Shown piece after piece: positions 8,923 to 16,634 of a DNA stretch of 64,000 nucleotides (its first letter is position 1; each line of letters starts with the position of its first letter). The translations under genes were made by a program, and so were the position numbers. This DNA is from Pseudomonadota bacterium (GTDB lineage: Bacteria > Pseudomonadota > Gammaproteobacteria > Steroidobacterales > Steroidobacteraceae). The stretch is taken from the NCBI GenBank assembly GCA_037200975.1, contig JBBCGI010000001.1:4299716-4363715 (forward strand), read 5' to 3'. The notes beneath the pieces were generated by a model. The model worked only from the letters and a program-made list of their open reading frames with translations. It made no database searches and was not told the DNA's origin.

Positions 8923-9225
8923 ATGACGAAGTCCGAGCTCATCGAGATCATCACGGCGAAACAGAAACATCTGCCCGCCAAGGATGTGGAGCTCGCGCTC
9001 AAGCAGATCCTCGAGATCATGAGCGATGCCTTGTCGGCTGGAGATCGCATCGAGATACGGGGTTTCGGCTCCTTCTCGCTGCACTTCCGGCCGCCACGGC
9101 AGGGCCGCAATCCCAAGACCGGCGAAGCGGTGGCGCTGTCCGGCAAGTACGTCCCGCACTTCAAGCCGGGCAAGGATCTGCGCGAACGCGTGAACGACGG
9201 AGCGGACCGTCCCATCCGGGATTGA
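8923..9225 (+). CDS. ihfB: Integration host factor subunit beta
   Basis: This is the beta chain of the IHF heterodimer, which bends DNA sharply at specific sites and assists sigma-54 promoters, replication and recombination. It is 100 residues long, with the HU/IHF fold and the DNA-binding beta-arm segment [15 protein letters not shown] including the minor-groove-inserting proline. The first residues MTKSELIE are typical of IhfB rather than IhfA. Its position after rpsA is the conserved one. IHF is a plausible helper for the many sigma-54 promoters of the flagellar locus. Confidence 0.96.
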   Translation: MTKSELIEIITAKQKHLPAKDVELALKQILEIMSDALSAGDRIEIRGFGSFSLHFRPPRQGRNPKTGEAVALSGKYVPHFKPGKDLRERVNDGADRPIRD

Positions 9226-9238
9226 CCCTCTGGAATTG

Positions 9239-10582
9239 ATGTCAGCAGCTCCGGCTTTTCCCGCAACTCTCGATCTGGAGCCCTGGCCGCGGGGCTCTTT
9301 TCATTTCGAAACTCCGCTGCCCGGCAGCAAATCGCTGACGTTGCGTGACTGCGCCATCGCGGCGCTGGCCGACGGCGTCAGCACCATCCGTTATCCGGGG
9401 GAATGCGACGACTACTGGCGCATGAAGGATTGCCTGCGCAGGCTGGGCATCGCGGTGGACGATTCGGTCGACGGCGTGGTTCGTATCACCGGGCGCGGCG
9501 GTGAATTCGCCGCGGGAGCGCTGACGCTAAACGTCGGCCAGAGTGCGGTTTCCACCCGCTTGCTGCTCGCGATGGCTTCGCTGCGGCCCGATCCCACCAC
9601 GATCGACGGCCACATCTCCATGCAGCAGCGGCCTAACAAGGCGCTGGTCGATGCGCTCGCGGCGCTCGGCGCGCGCATGGAGTCGAGCAACGACGGGTAC
9701 CTGCCCACCACCGTTCTCGGCACGCGCTCGCTCAAGGGCCCGGCGCGCGTGCCCAGCAATATCTCCAGCCAGTACCTCACGAGCCTGCTGATCATCGGGC
9801 CGTTGATCGAGGGCGGTCTCACGATCGAGGTGGAAGGCGAGCTCACCAGTAAGCCGTACGTCGATCTCACGCTCGACGAGATGGCCAAGTTCGGCGCCAA
9901 TGTCGAGAACCACGGCTATCGAAAATTGATCGTGGCGCCGCTGCCGTATCGCGCCGGCGCGATCGACGTCGAGGGCGATGCGTCGGCGGCTTCCTATTTC
10001 GCCGCGCTGGCGACGCTGCACGGCGGGCGCATCAGGCTGAGCAATCTCGGCACGCGCACGCGCCAGGGCGACTATGCGTTTTTCGGCCTGTGCGAGAAAC
10101 TCGGCGCGACGGTGCAGCGCGCGTCCGACAGCACGATCATCGAAGGGCCGCGTGCGCTGGGCGCCGGGTTCGATGCGCCGGTCGACATGAGCCACATGCC
10201 GGACGTCGCGCCCACGCTCATGATGATCGCGCCGTTCCTCGGCAAGCCCACACGGCTCGAAGGCCTGGCGACGCTGCGCGTGAAGGAATGCGATCGTATC
10301 GCCGCGCCGACGCGCGAACTGCGCAAGCTCGGCGTGACCGTGGAAGAGGGCCCGGATTACATGGTCATCGAGCCGCTGTCCGCGCCGCAGCTGCGACCTG
10401 CGGATCCGATACCGGCAAGGGTGGAAATCGAGACTTATCACGATCATCGGATCGCGATGTCCTTCGGCGTGCTCGGATCGCGCCTGCCGGGCATCAGGAT
10501 TCTCGATCCGGGCTGCGTGGCGAAGACGTATCCGAACTACTGGGTCGACTGGCAGCGCGCGAGGATGGCTCTGCGCACGTAA
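9239..10582 (+). CDS. aroA: 3-phosphoshikimate 1-carboxyvinyltransferase (EPSP synthase), divergent form
   Basis: AroA condenses PEP with shikimate-3-phosphate. The protein of about 447 residues has the PGSKSLTLR substrate loop, the SNISSQYLTSLL segment, a catalytic aspartate in SHMPDVAPT, the KECDRI motif (normally KETDR) and the C-terminal TYHDHRIAM segment. The PEP-site motif usually written LGNAGTAxRP reads VGQSAVSTRL here (about 99-108). ATG 9239 overlaps an in-frame TTG at 9236, and the gene starts 13 bases after ihfB. In relatives aroA lies upstream of cmk, and the slot after ihfB holds lapA. Displacement plus divergence suggests an acquired or replaced copy. The stop codon is inside a palindrome. 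Confidence 0.9.
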   Translation: MSAAPAFPATLDLEPWPRGSFHFETPLPGSKSLTLRDCAIAALADGVSTIRYPGECDDYWRMKDCLRRLGIAVDDSVDGVVRITGRGGEFAAGALTLNVGQSAVSTRLLLAMASLRPDPTTIDGHISMQQRPNKALVDALAALGARMESSNDGYLPTTVLGTRSLKGPARVPSNISSQYLTSLLIIGPLIEGGLTIEVEGELTSKPYVDLTLDEMAKFGANVENHGYRKLIVAPLPYRAGAIDVEGDASAASYFAALATLHGGRIRLSNLGTRTRQGDYAFFGLCEKLGATVQRASDSTIIEGPRALGAGFDAPVDMSHMPDVAPTLMMIAPFLGKPTRLEGLATLRVKECDRIAAPTRELRKLGVTVEEGPDYMVIEPLSAPQLRPADPIPARVEIETYHDHRIAMSFGVLGSRLPGIRILDPGCVAKTYPNYWVDWQRARMALRT

Positions 10583-10668
10583 AGGGACCCGCGGAATTAA
10601 AGGGGACATGCCTATTTTTCGGCCGCCGAAAAATAGGCATGTCCCCTTTAATTCCGCGGGTCCCCTTT
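10581..10668. repeat. Palindromic element B (39-bp perfect stem, 3-base loop) at the aroA stop
   Basis: The left arm 10584-10622 is perfectly complementary to 10626-10664, and the stem continues three more A-T pairs across a one-base bulge. The core of the left arm reads AAAGGGGACATGCC followed by TATTTTTCGG. The element overlaps the aroA TAA and ends 16 bases before lapB. It has no T-run beyond CCCCTTTCT. A half-copy of the same core lies after fliT at 31745-31767. I infer a REP-type palindrome of the kind spread by REP-associated tyrosine transposases, although none is encoded here. Confidence 0.88.
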
Positions 10669-10684
10669 CTGCTAACGTCCGCGC

Positions 10685-11644
10685 ATGCGCCTGCGCGGCA
10701 TCGGCCCTGAAGTCCTCCTGCTCTGTTTCCTGCTGGTCGGGGCGGCCGCGTTCCTGCTCGGCCGCCGCACGGCACGCGGGCGGCGCCTGCGCCGCGATCT
10801 CGACTACTTCACCGGTCTCGATCACCTGGTCAACGACCGGTACGACCGCGCCACCGAAGTGTTCACACGCCTCGCCACCAAATCGCAGGAGGCCGACATC
10901 CAGTTCGCGCTCGGCAGCCTGATGCGCAAACGCGGCGAAGTGGATCGCGCCATCGCCATCCACACCGAGCTCGAAAACAGCCGCGAGTCCGCGATCCGCG
11001 AGCAGGCCCGGTTCGCGCTCGGGCTCGACTACATGAGCGCCGGCCTCATGGATCGCGCCGAGGAAAAACTGCGCGGCCTGATGTCCTCGACGCAATACCG
11101 CCCCGCGGTGCTCGAGCGGCTGGCCTGGGTGTACGAGCAGCAGCGCGACTGGCGTGCGGCGCTCGACATCTGGCGCGAGATGCCGGCCGAAAAACAACAG
11201 CAACGCAAGGCCGTCGCGGCTCACTACTGCTGCGAGCTCGGCGAAGCCGCACTGGCGGCGCGCGATTTCGATTCCGCCCGCGCCCAGGTGGCCGCGGCTC
11301 GCGTGCATGCGCCGGATTCCGCGCGCGCCGCGATTCTTGCGGCGCGCATCGCGGCGGCCTCGGGCGACGAGGGCAGGGCGCTGGAGCTGTATGTCGCCGC
11401 GCTGGCGCCTTCGCGGACCATCCAGCTGGCGTTCGGTGCCGAAGCGCATGGCGCACTCAAAGACAGATCCGCCGAGCTCGACCGGCGGCTGCGGGCGCTG
11501 CCGCCGCAGGACGCCGAGGCGATGCCCGAGCCCGCGCCGTTTCGCTGTAATCAATGCGGTGTCGCGAGCGTCACCTGGCACTGGCGCTGCCCCAGCTGCC
11601 GCAGCTGGGATTCCCTGCAAAGCGTGAGTAATCGCGTGCTTTGA
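10685..11644 (+). CDS. lapB: Lipopolysaccharide assembly protein B (LapB/YciM)
   Basis: LapB is a membrane-anchored cytoplasmic TPR scaffold that presents LpxC to FtsH and so limits LPS synthesis. This 319-residue protein has one N-terminal membrane segment (about residues 8-24), a run of TPR-like helical repeats, and a C-terminal rubredoxin-like metal site with CNQC and CPSC pairs. It is shorter than E. coli LapB (389), with the TPR region reduced. Its usual partner gene lapA is absent. ihfB is followed by aroA and a palindrome instead. Confidence 0.88.
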   Translation: MRLRGIGPEVLLLCFLLVGAAAFLLGRRTARGRRLRRDLDYFTGLDHLVNDRYDRATEVFTRLATKSQEADIQFALGSLMRKRGEVDRAIAIHTELENSRESAIREQARFALGLDYMSAGLMDRAEEKLRGLMSSTQYRPAVLERLAWVYEQQRDWRAALDIWREMPAEKQQQRKAVAAHYCCELGEAALAARDFDSARAQVAAARVHAPDSARAAILAARIAAASGDEGRALELYVAALAPSRTIQLAFGAEAHGALKDRSAELDRRLRALPPQDAEAMPEPAPFRCNQCGVASVTWHWRCPSCRSWDSLQSVSNRVL

Positions 11645-11731
11645 CGAGATTCACGGCTGCGTTCCGCGGCCCCGGGTTGTTAGTCTCCCTGTCGCCCGGA
11701 GTCGCCGGGTCCATTCAGGCAAGGAGGCCAC

Positions 11732-12055
11732 ATGTCATTCAAACATCTCATCCCCACGCTCGCGGCCATGGTGCTGCTGGCGCCCGTCGTTCATTCCGAG
11801 CCGGTCAACATCAACACCGCGGATGCCGCCGCGCTCGCCAAGGCGCTGAACGGTGTCGGCCCCGCCAAGGCCAAGGCCATCGTGAGTTACCGCGACAAGA
11901 ACGGTCCGTTCAAGACGGTCGATCAGCTCGCCATGGTGGAAGGCATCACCCAGAAGCTCATCGAAAAGAATCGTGCCGACATCAAGCTCGGAGCGGAAAA
12001 ACCCGGTCCGGCGGCTCCCGCGCCGGCGGCAAAACCCGCCAAACCGGCGGCGTAA
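11732..12055 (+). CDS. ComEA-like helix-hairpin-helix protein, exported
   Basis: This 107-residue protein has a signal peptide (about residues 1-22, MSFKHLIPTLAAM then a hydrophobic stretch ending near VHSEP). A single helix-hairpin-helix domain of the ComEA type follows, with VNINTADAAALAKAL and VGPAKAKAIVSYRDKNG, then an alanine/proline-rich tail. ComEA proteins bind double-stranded DNA in the periplasm during natural transformation, and short forms like this are widespread. AAGGAGG upstream of ATG 11732 is a strong ribosome site. No other competence gene is nearby, so a role in uptake is inference. Confidence 0.85.
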   Translation: MSFKHLIPTLAAMVLLAPVVHSEPVNINTADAAALAKALNGVGPAKAKAIVSYRDKNGPFKTVDQLAMVEGITQKLIEKNRADIKLGAEKPGPAAPAPAAKPAKPAA

Positions 12056-12066
12056 GCTGGTTCCTA

Positions 12067-12114
12067 CGGTCGCGCGGGGCGTGAAGTAGCGCAAGGTTTG
12101 CGCCCTCGCGACCG
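12067..12114 (+). terminator. Stem-loop after the ComEA-like gene
   Basis: CGGTCGCG at 12067-12074 pairs perfectly with CGCGACCG at 12107-12114, and the stem may extend inward after one mismatch (GGG with CCC). It begins 12 bases after the stop codon at 12055. It is followed by AAGGCC rather than a T-run, so it may be a weak or Rho-assisted terminator, or an mRNA 3' stabiliser. Confidence 0.4.
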
Positions 12115-12180
12115 AAGGCCCCACTGGGCGATCGGAGCGGCATGGTATGGTTTCGGCCCCCTGAAATGGCCGGAGCCCAC

Positions 12181-13068
12181 ATGCCCGCAAAGTCGAAGCA
12201 GAGCCGTATCGATGTCGCCGTATTCCCGGTCGCGGGCCGCGGTACTCGATTCCTGCCGGCGACCAAGGCCAGCCCCAAGGAAATGCTGCCCATCGTCGAC
12301 AAGCCGCTCATTCAATATGCGGTGGAAGAGGCCCTGCAGGCCGGCGCGAAGCGCCTGGTGTTCATCACCGGTTCGTCGAAGCGCGCCATCGAAGATCATT
12401 TCGATTCCGACGGCGAACTCGAGAATCTGCTGCTTTCGCAGGGCAAAAGCGAACTACTGAAGATGCTGCGCAGCGTGCTGCCTTCGTACGCCTCGTGCAT
12501 CTACATCCGCCAACCCGCGCCGCTGGGCCTCGGCCACGCGGTGTTGTGCGCCAGGCCGGCCGTCGGCGATGCGCCATTCTTCGTGCATCTGGCGGACGAT
12601 CTGATCGACGCGAAAGTGGCCTGCCTCAAGCAGATGGCGGATCGCTTCGACAATGGCAGCATCGTCGCCACGGAAACCGTGCCGCACAGCCAGACCGACA
12701 AATACGGCATCGTGAAGACCGGTTCGCGCCGCGGCGAACTGCTGCGCGTGGAGCAGATCGTGGAGAAGCCGAAACCCGCCGTGGCGCCGTCCAATCTCGC
12801 GGTGGTCGGCCGCTATCTACTGACGCCGCGGCTGTTCACGCACCTCGAGCGCATCGGCAAGGGTGCGGGTGGCGAGATCCAGCTCACCGACGGCATCGCG
12901 CGCCTGATGGACGATGAAGGCGTGTACGCCTACAAGTTCGAAGGCAAGCGTTACGACTGCGGCAGCAAGATCGGCTATCTGCAGGCGAACGTCGAATACG
13001 CGTTGAAACACGCGGAACTGGCGGTGCCGTTCCGCAGCTATCTCAAAAAACTGTCGAAGACTATCTAG
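12181..13068 (+). CDS. galU: UTP-glucose-1-phosphate uridylyltransferase
   Basis: GalU makes UDP-glucose from UTP and glucose-1-phosphate for envelope polysaccharides. The nucleotidyltransferase signature [20 protein letters not shown] is at the N-terminus, followed by the [13 protein letters not shown] segment. FVHLADDLI marks the metal site and VEKP the later sugar-binding lysine region. Three in-frame ATGs exist (12142, 12169, 12181). The last gives about 295 residues, close to the usual length, with GGAG upstream. The gene ends tail-to-tail with the minus-strand lipoprotein gene, one base apart. Confidence 0.95.
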   Translation: MPAKSKQSRIDVAVFPVAGRGTRFLPATKASPKEMLPIVDKPLIQYAVEEALQAGAKRLVFITGSSKRAIEDHFDSDGELENLLLSQGKSELLKMLRSVLPSYASCIYIRQPAPLGLGHAVLCARPAVGDAPFFVHLADDLIDAKVACLKQMADRFDNGSIVATETVPHSQTDKYGIVKTGSRRGELLRVEQIVEKPKPAVAPSNLAVVGRYLLTPRLFTHLERIGKGAGGEIQLTDGIARLMDDEGVYAYKFEGKRYDCGSKIGYLQANVEYALKHAELAVPFRSYLKKLSKTI

Positions 13069-13069
13069 C

Positions 13070-13918
13070 CTAGCCGGCGCACGCCTCGGCGCCGGCCGAG
13101 CTGCTCTTGACCTTGAACGAACGCACCTGCGTCAATACGCGGGACAGCGTGCCGTCCCGCGTATCCACCGTGTGCGACCAGTCGCTGATACGCACCGTAT
13201 CGCAGGCGCTGCCGCGCTCGATCTGACCCATGCGAATCGTCTGCGTGATCGTGTTGCCCGACGCCGAACTCGTACTGCTCTCGACCGCGTAATCCGAATT
13301 GTTGAACAGCGTGAACTGCCAGAGATATTCCGCCAGCTTCTCGAGCTCCGCGGCCGTCAACGGGCGCTGATTCATGCTGCCGGCGGCGCCGGCGTCCGAG
13401 CGCAGATCCGTGCCCGAGCGATCTAGATAGTCGCAGCGGAACACCCGGTGGCGAATCATCGCGGTCGCGTCGGCGCGCGGCACGCGCACCACTTCGAAAA
13501 TGCGGCTGTCGCCGTTCACTTCGACGAGATCCGAGTACTGGCCCTGCCAGGTGGCCTGGCGCTCCGACCACTCGACGGCCTCCGCCATGTCGTTGGTGCA
13601 CACTTCGTAGGTGCGGCCGATGGCCTGGTTGCCGGTGGCGAGATCCGTGTTCTTGAGATGGCGCGTGCTCAACGTGCCGACCACATTCGAAGGGCGCGCT
13701 TCGAGATCGAAGCCAGCCGGCGTGCGCGCATCGCCGTGGTAGAGGCGGGCGGCGAGCGTGAGGTCCGCATTGTCGAGCGGGGCCGGCGGATTGTTGGCGG
13801 CCGGCGCCGGAACGTTCACTGGCTGCGATGCAGCGCCGGACGGCGCAGCGGCGCCACCGCCACCACACGCGGCCAGGGCCGAGAGACTCAACAATACGAA
13901 CAGATTTCGCACGTTCAT
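13070..13918 (-). CDS. Predicted lipoprotein of unknown function
   Basis: I do not recognise this protein. The 282-residue product has a lipoprotein signal peptide with lipobox LAAC followed by a glycine run, then a low-complexity alanine/proline linker. The body, of about 230 residues, has scattered cysteines (CTND, FRCDY, SACDT, EACAG) that might form disulfides. There is no transmembrane segment after the signal. The ATG at 13918 overlaps the stop of the upstream gene by four bases, so the two are translationally coupled. It sits between galU and the flagellar genes with no obvious flagellar motif. Confidence 0.7.
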   Translation of the reverse strand: MNVRNLFVLLSLSALAACGGGGAAAPSGAASQPVNVPAPAANNPPAPLDNADLTLAARLYHGDARTPAGFDLEARPSNVVGTLSTRHLKNTDLATGNQAIGRTYEVCTNDMAEAVEWSERQATWQGQYSDLVEVNGDSRIFEVVRVPRADATAMIRHRVFRCDYLDRSGTDLRSDAGAAGSMNQRPLTAAELEKLAEYLWQFTLFNNSDYAVESSTSSASGNTITQTIRMGQIERGSACDTVRISDWSHTVDTRDGTLSRVLTQVRSFKVKSSSAGAEACAG

Positions 13919-14274
13919 TCCGTACACCGCTGCCAATTGTCATTCCGTACGCGCACCCAGGTGCCGCTCTCTTCGACGGATCCGTGTTCGTCGTAGCGCC
14001 GTACTTCCATGACAGGCAATCCGCGTTCGCGCGAGCGGGCGAGGGAGACTTCGCAGGCCCACAGCCACATCGAGCGCTCGTCGGTCCAGGCTCGCCACAC
14101 GTGGCCTTCATCGAGGCTGCGCAGCGCGACCTTCTCGAGCGACGGTGTCAGCTGACGTTCTTCGGTCAGCGGACGCGAGTCGCCCGGCAGTCGGCCTTCG
14201 ACGCGAATGAAGCTGTCGAGCAACTCACCGGCGTGGCCGGGTTGTTGGATCGCGCGGAGCTTCATCGTTTCCAT
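13915..14274 (-). CDS. Small uncharacterised protein coupled to the lipoprotein gene
   Basis: This predicted 119-residue soluble protein is rich in charged and tryptophan residues (HVWRAWTDERSMWLWACEV). No family is recognised and there is no signal peptide. ATGs at 14274 and 14265 are both possible. The open frame extends further upstream to 14478, but that part looks non-coding (arginine-rich, no ribosome site). The stop overlaps the next gene's start (ATGA), which supports it being real. Start position is uncertain. Confidence 0.5.
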   Translation of the reverse strand: METMKLRAIQQPGHAGELLDSFIRVEGRLPGDSRPLTEERQLTPSLEKVALRSLDEGHVWRAWTDERSMWLWACEVSLARSRERGLPVMEVRRYDEHGSVEESGTWVRVRNDNWQRCTE

Positions 14275-14657
14275 CGTCGAGAGACCCCTGTCGTTATTTG
14301 GGGCCGGCGGCAGGACACGAGCACTTGCGAGAGAGGAGTACCGTCGGTCGGTGTGCACGAACCCGTGAGGCTGCCGCCAGCGTTTCGTCGAACGCATGAA
14401 TTCGTGCGTCCTGAACAGGTTTACGGCGCCAATGTGGCGGAATTGAGCCGCCAAATGTGACGAGCTTCGCGAGCCCACGGCAATTATTTGAACTGCGTCT
14501 CTTATGTTTCGCGGTCGGTTGTGAGCGCCAGGTTATTGGTTAAATGACCTTGCCGGGGATTTTCCCCATGGTCGCGCAGGGTAGCTAGCGATCGGCCCTG
14601 ACGAAAAAAACGCGCCCTGGGGCGCGTTTCATCATCGAACAAACAAGCAGTGATCCG
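14275..14657. other. Gene-poor gap between the unknown pair and flgN
   Basis: This 383-base stretch is more AT-rich than its surroundings around 14480-14560. It contains an intrinsic terminator serving flgN from the minus strand (14604-14629) and a tiny stem GGGGA/TCCCC at 14555-14567. I found no sigma-54 or sigma-28 match that would drive the unknown minus-strand pair, and no convincing extra gene. Confidence 0.6.
14604..14629 (-). terminator. Rho-independent terminator of the flgMN operon
   Basis: Read on the minus strand, AAACGCGCC (14629-14621) pairs with GGCGCGTTT (14616-14608) around a four-base loop and runs straight into a stretch of seven Ts (14610-14604). It lies 28 bases past the flgN stop. 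Stem, loop and U-tract all fit an intrinsic terminator. Confidence 0.9.
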
Positions 14658-15149
14658 TCAGGCTTCCGCCGAAATGACCTTCCCGGCCGAGCCCGCATAT
14701 GGATTCGCCTGCCCGCGCGGCCCATAGCTGCGCGGCTCGTTGGCGCTTCCGGTCATCGCACCCAACAAACCCTCGACGCGTTTGATCTGCGCGCCGACCA
14801 GAATGCCGTTGCGATCGTTGAGCGTGCGGCAATTCTTCGCGCGTGTGGCGCATTCCTGGTAACCCTTCGCCAGCGAGCGGGCCGGGTCGCACCAGGCGAT
14901 CAGCTTGGAGAGTCCCATGAGATCGGAATCGAAGCCGAGCATGCTGCACAGCGAGCGGCGTTCATCCTCGATTTTCAGCAGCCGGATGACATTCGCCTGC
15001 CGCGATTCGGCCAGCTGCTCGAGCGCATCGATATTGCGGGAACGCAGGGCGCCGTGTTCTTCGTCGAGCAGGCGTTCGAATTCCGCCAGCGCGCCGTTTT
15101 CTTCGACGAGCAAACGCTGCAGGGTGTCGCGAGTCAGTGCCGCATCCAC
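14658..15149 (-). CDS. flgN: Flagellar export chaperone FlgN
   Basis: FlgN is the cytoplasmic chaperone for the hook-filament junction proteins FlgK and FlgL. The 163-residue helical protein has the family's glutamate-rich N-terminus (LVEENGALAEFERLLDEEHGAL) and a mid-region with the LGFDSDLMGL pattern. The C-terminal tail includes the NPYAGSAG segment similar to other FlgN tails. It is cotranscribed with flgM, 18 bases downstream of it, and followed by an intrinsic terminator. Confidence 0.9.
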   Translation of the reverse strand: MDAALTRDTLQRLLVEENGALAEFERLLDEEHGALRSRNIDALEQLAESRQANVIRLLKIEDERRSLCSMLGFDSDLMGLSKLIAWCDPARSLAKGYQECATRAKNCRTLNDRNGILVGAQIKRVEGLLGAMTGSANEPRSYGPRGQANPYAGSAGKVISAEA

Positions 15150-15167
15150 TTCGATTGGATCCTGGTG

Positions 15168-15494
15168 TTACTTGTTGGCGGGAATCGTGGCCAGCAGATC
15201 GACTTCGAAGCGCAACATCTTGTCGGCGACGCGCTGCGGATCGACGTGGTAACGGCCTTCGTCCATCGCGCGACGCACGGCGTCGACGCGGCTTTCATTC
15301 ACTACCGGCAGCGTGGAGATGTGGTTTTCCAGGGCGGCCAGGGTGCGGGCGGTGTCGGAGACGTCGATGTTGGAACCCGCCGTGGTGGTTTCGGCTTTGC
15401 GGCCTTCCGACGTGGCGTCGCGTGCGCGCGAGACGGGGGCTCCGCCTCCCACCTGCACCGGACGTCCGTCGATACCGCTGATCTTGTTCGCCAT
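15168..15494 (-). CDS. flgM: Anti-sigma-28 factor FlgM
   Basis: FlgM holds FliA (sigma-28) inactive until it is exported through the finished hook-basal body. The 108-residue protein begins MANKISGIDGRPVQ, has a flexible middle, and carries the sigma-binding C-terminal helices (VNESRVDAVRRAMDEGRYHV then VADKMLRFE). GGAGAG lies just ahead of ATG 15494. A sigma-28 promoter upstream means FliA increases synthesis of its own inhibitor. flgN follows in the same operon. Confidence 0.95.
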   Translation of the reverse strand: MANKISGIDGRPVQVGGGAPVSRARDATSEGRKAETTTAGSNIDVSDTARTLAALENHISTLPVVNESRVDAVRRAMDEGRYHVDPQRVADKMLRFEVDLLATIPANK

Positions 15495-15523
15495 CGTCAC
15501 TCTCCAAGGTGTCTACGAGCCAA

Positions 15524-15550
15524 TTAACGGCCCGCAGGCCGGAAACTTTA
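15524..15550 (-). promoter_or_regulatory. Sigma-28 promoter of flgMN
   Basis: On the minus strand the sequence reads TAAAGTTT (15550-15543), an 11-base spacer, and GCCGTTAA (15531-15524). The -35 is a perfect match and the -10 differs from GCCGATAA in one base. The predicted start lies about 20 bases ahead of the flgM ATG. Confidence 0.9.
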
Positions 15551-15631
15551 GGCTACATGACGAAAAGTTGGCGCTTTCGCCGCGCTGGCGGACCGTGAAC
15601 CGCTTCACAACGGCTGCCTGTGCCCGGTCGC

Positions 15632-16348
15632 TCATCGGCTCACCCGCACCACACCATCGGTGTCGGCCATACCTTCCACTATCTTGAGCGAGTTGAGATT
15701 CTGGACGCGCACCCGCTGGTTCGCCGCCGCATCGGCCATGGCCGTTCCGGGGGCGCGCACTTCGATGCCCCCCATGGCCCAGGTCAACGTGACGCTCTGG
15801 CCTCTATGTATAAGGAGTGCGGCGTTGAGCGCCTCGGCGGTGACCGCGGTGCCCTCGGGCAGCGCGCGCCGCGTCACCCGTCCTTCGAGTTCGGGAACAC
15901 TGGAAACAAACGGCGAAGCCAGGCCGGCCAGCGTGCGCGTCTGGACGTTCACGTCGGCCGCGCCGATGCTTTCGCCGCGCGCCATGGCCCGTCGCAGCAC
16001 CAATACGCGCGCCTCGCGATGGATGTCGACCGGCACATTGATGTTCCAGTTCGCGGGCGCCTTGCAGGACACACGCACCAGCACCCGCGCCTGGCTGCCC
16101 CGCGGCAACGTGGTGCTGGTGTCGAGCGGTGTGGGGCAGGCGGGTACCCGAAGCCTTGCATCGAGTTCCGCGGCGTTCAACGTCACGCCCGTCAGCGCGG
16201 GATCGAGCTCACGGCGTAGCGCCGATTCGGCCGCGCGCTGCACGGCAGCCAGCGGCTGGGTGCCGTCGCCGGGAAGCGCGGCCGCGCCGTCGGGCCCGAG
16301 CAACAGCATCATGGCGGCGCAGAAAAGGGTCAATGAATTGACTGGCAT
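15632..16348 (-). CDS. flgA: Flagellar basal body P-ring formation chaperone FlgA
   Basis: FlgA is the periplasmic chaperone needed for FlgI P-ring assembly. The 238-residue protein has a cleavable signal peptide (hydrophobic up to about residue 24, then ALPGDG). The C-terminal two-thirds contains the SAF-like domain with PRGSQARVLVRV and RALPEGTAVTAEAL, and the tail RVRVQNLNSLKIVEGMA is typical. It is divergent from flgB, with a sigma-54 promoter so close that the transcript would begin at or within a base or two of the ATG. The flgMN promoter lies downstream of its stop. Confidence 0.93.
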   Translation of the reverse strand: MPVNSLTLFCAAMMLLLGPDGAAALPGDGTQPLAAVQRAAESALRRELDPALTGVTLNAAELDARLRVPACPTPLDTSTTLPRGSQARVLVRVSCKAPANWNINVPVDIHREARVLVLRRAMARGESIGAADVNVQTRTLAGLASPFVSSVPELEGRVTRRALPEGTAVTAEALNAALLIHRGQSVTLTWAMGGIEVRAPGTAMADAAANQRVRVQNLNSLKIVEGMADTDGVVRVSR

Positions 16349-16359
16349 GGGTTGTAGTT

Positions 16360-16375
16360 AGCAATCGACGTGCCA
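16360..16375 (-). promoter_or_regulatory. Sigma-54 promoter of flgA
   Basis: The minus strand reads TGGCACG-TCGA-TTGCT, a full match to TGGCACG-N4-TTGCW. With a usual start about 12 bases past the GC, transcription would begin around 16349-16350, next to the flgA ATG at 16348. This implies a very short leader or leaderless message. Confidence 0.9.
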
Positions 16376-16556
16376 CGAAGGCCGCGCATTCAAGATTAAT
16401 TGCGCGCGGCCGTTACGGGTTTACGACACTGGCGCGCTCCGCGCCTGCAGTTGCTCGCCGCAGGGCGGCAATGTGCCGCCGCCACCCCGCGCGGCGCATC
16501 ACAACTTCCAGCTCCCAAACCTCGCGAACCGCCTTCCGGACGCCGTAAAGGCTCCG

Positions 16557-16572
16557 TGGCACGTGACTTGCT
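16557..16572 (+). promoter_or_regulatory. Sigma-54 promoter of the flgB operon
   Basis: TGGCACG-TGAC-TTGCT matches the sigma-54 consensus perfectly. Predicted initiation near 16584 leaves a leader of about 50 bases with GAGGAG before flgB. It faces away from the equally good flgA promoter, about 180 bases away. An activator bound between them could serve both. Confidence 0.93.
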
Positions 16573-16634
16573 TTGCTCCCCGTGAGTCGGTGCGATGAAC
16601 CGTACGTGACTGATAGCCGACGCGAGGAGCAAAC

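Noticed and set aside
9527-11620. A 697-codon minus-strand open frame across aroA and lapB
   Set aside because: It is antisense to two recognised genes and has low-complexity shadow composition; no domain recognised.
14275-14478. N-terminal extension of the small unknown protein to 14478
   Set aside because: No ribosome site and no protein-like composition; the coupled core starts near 14274 or 14265.
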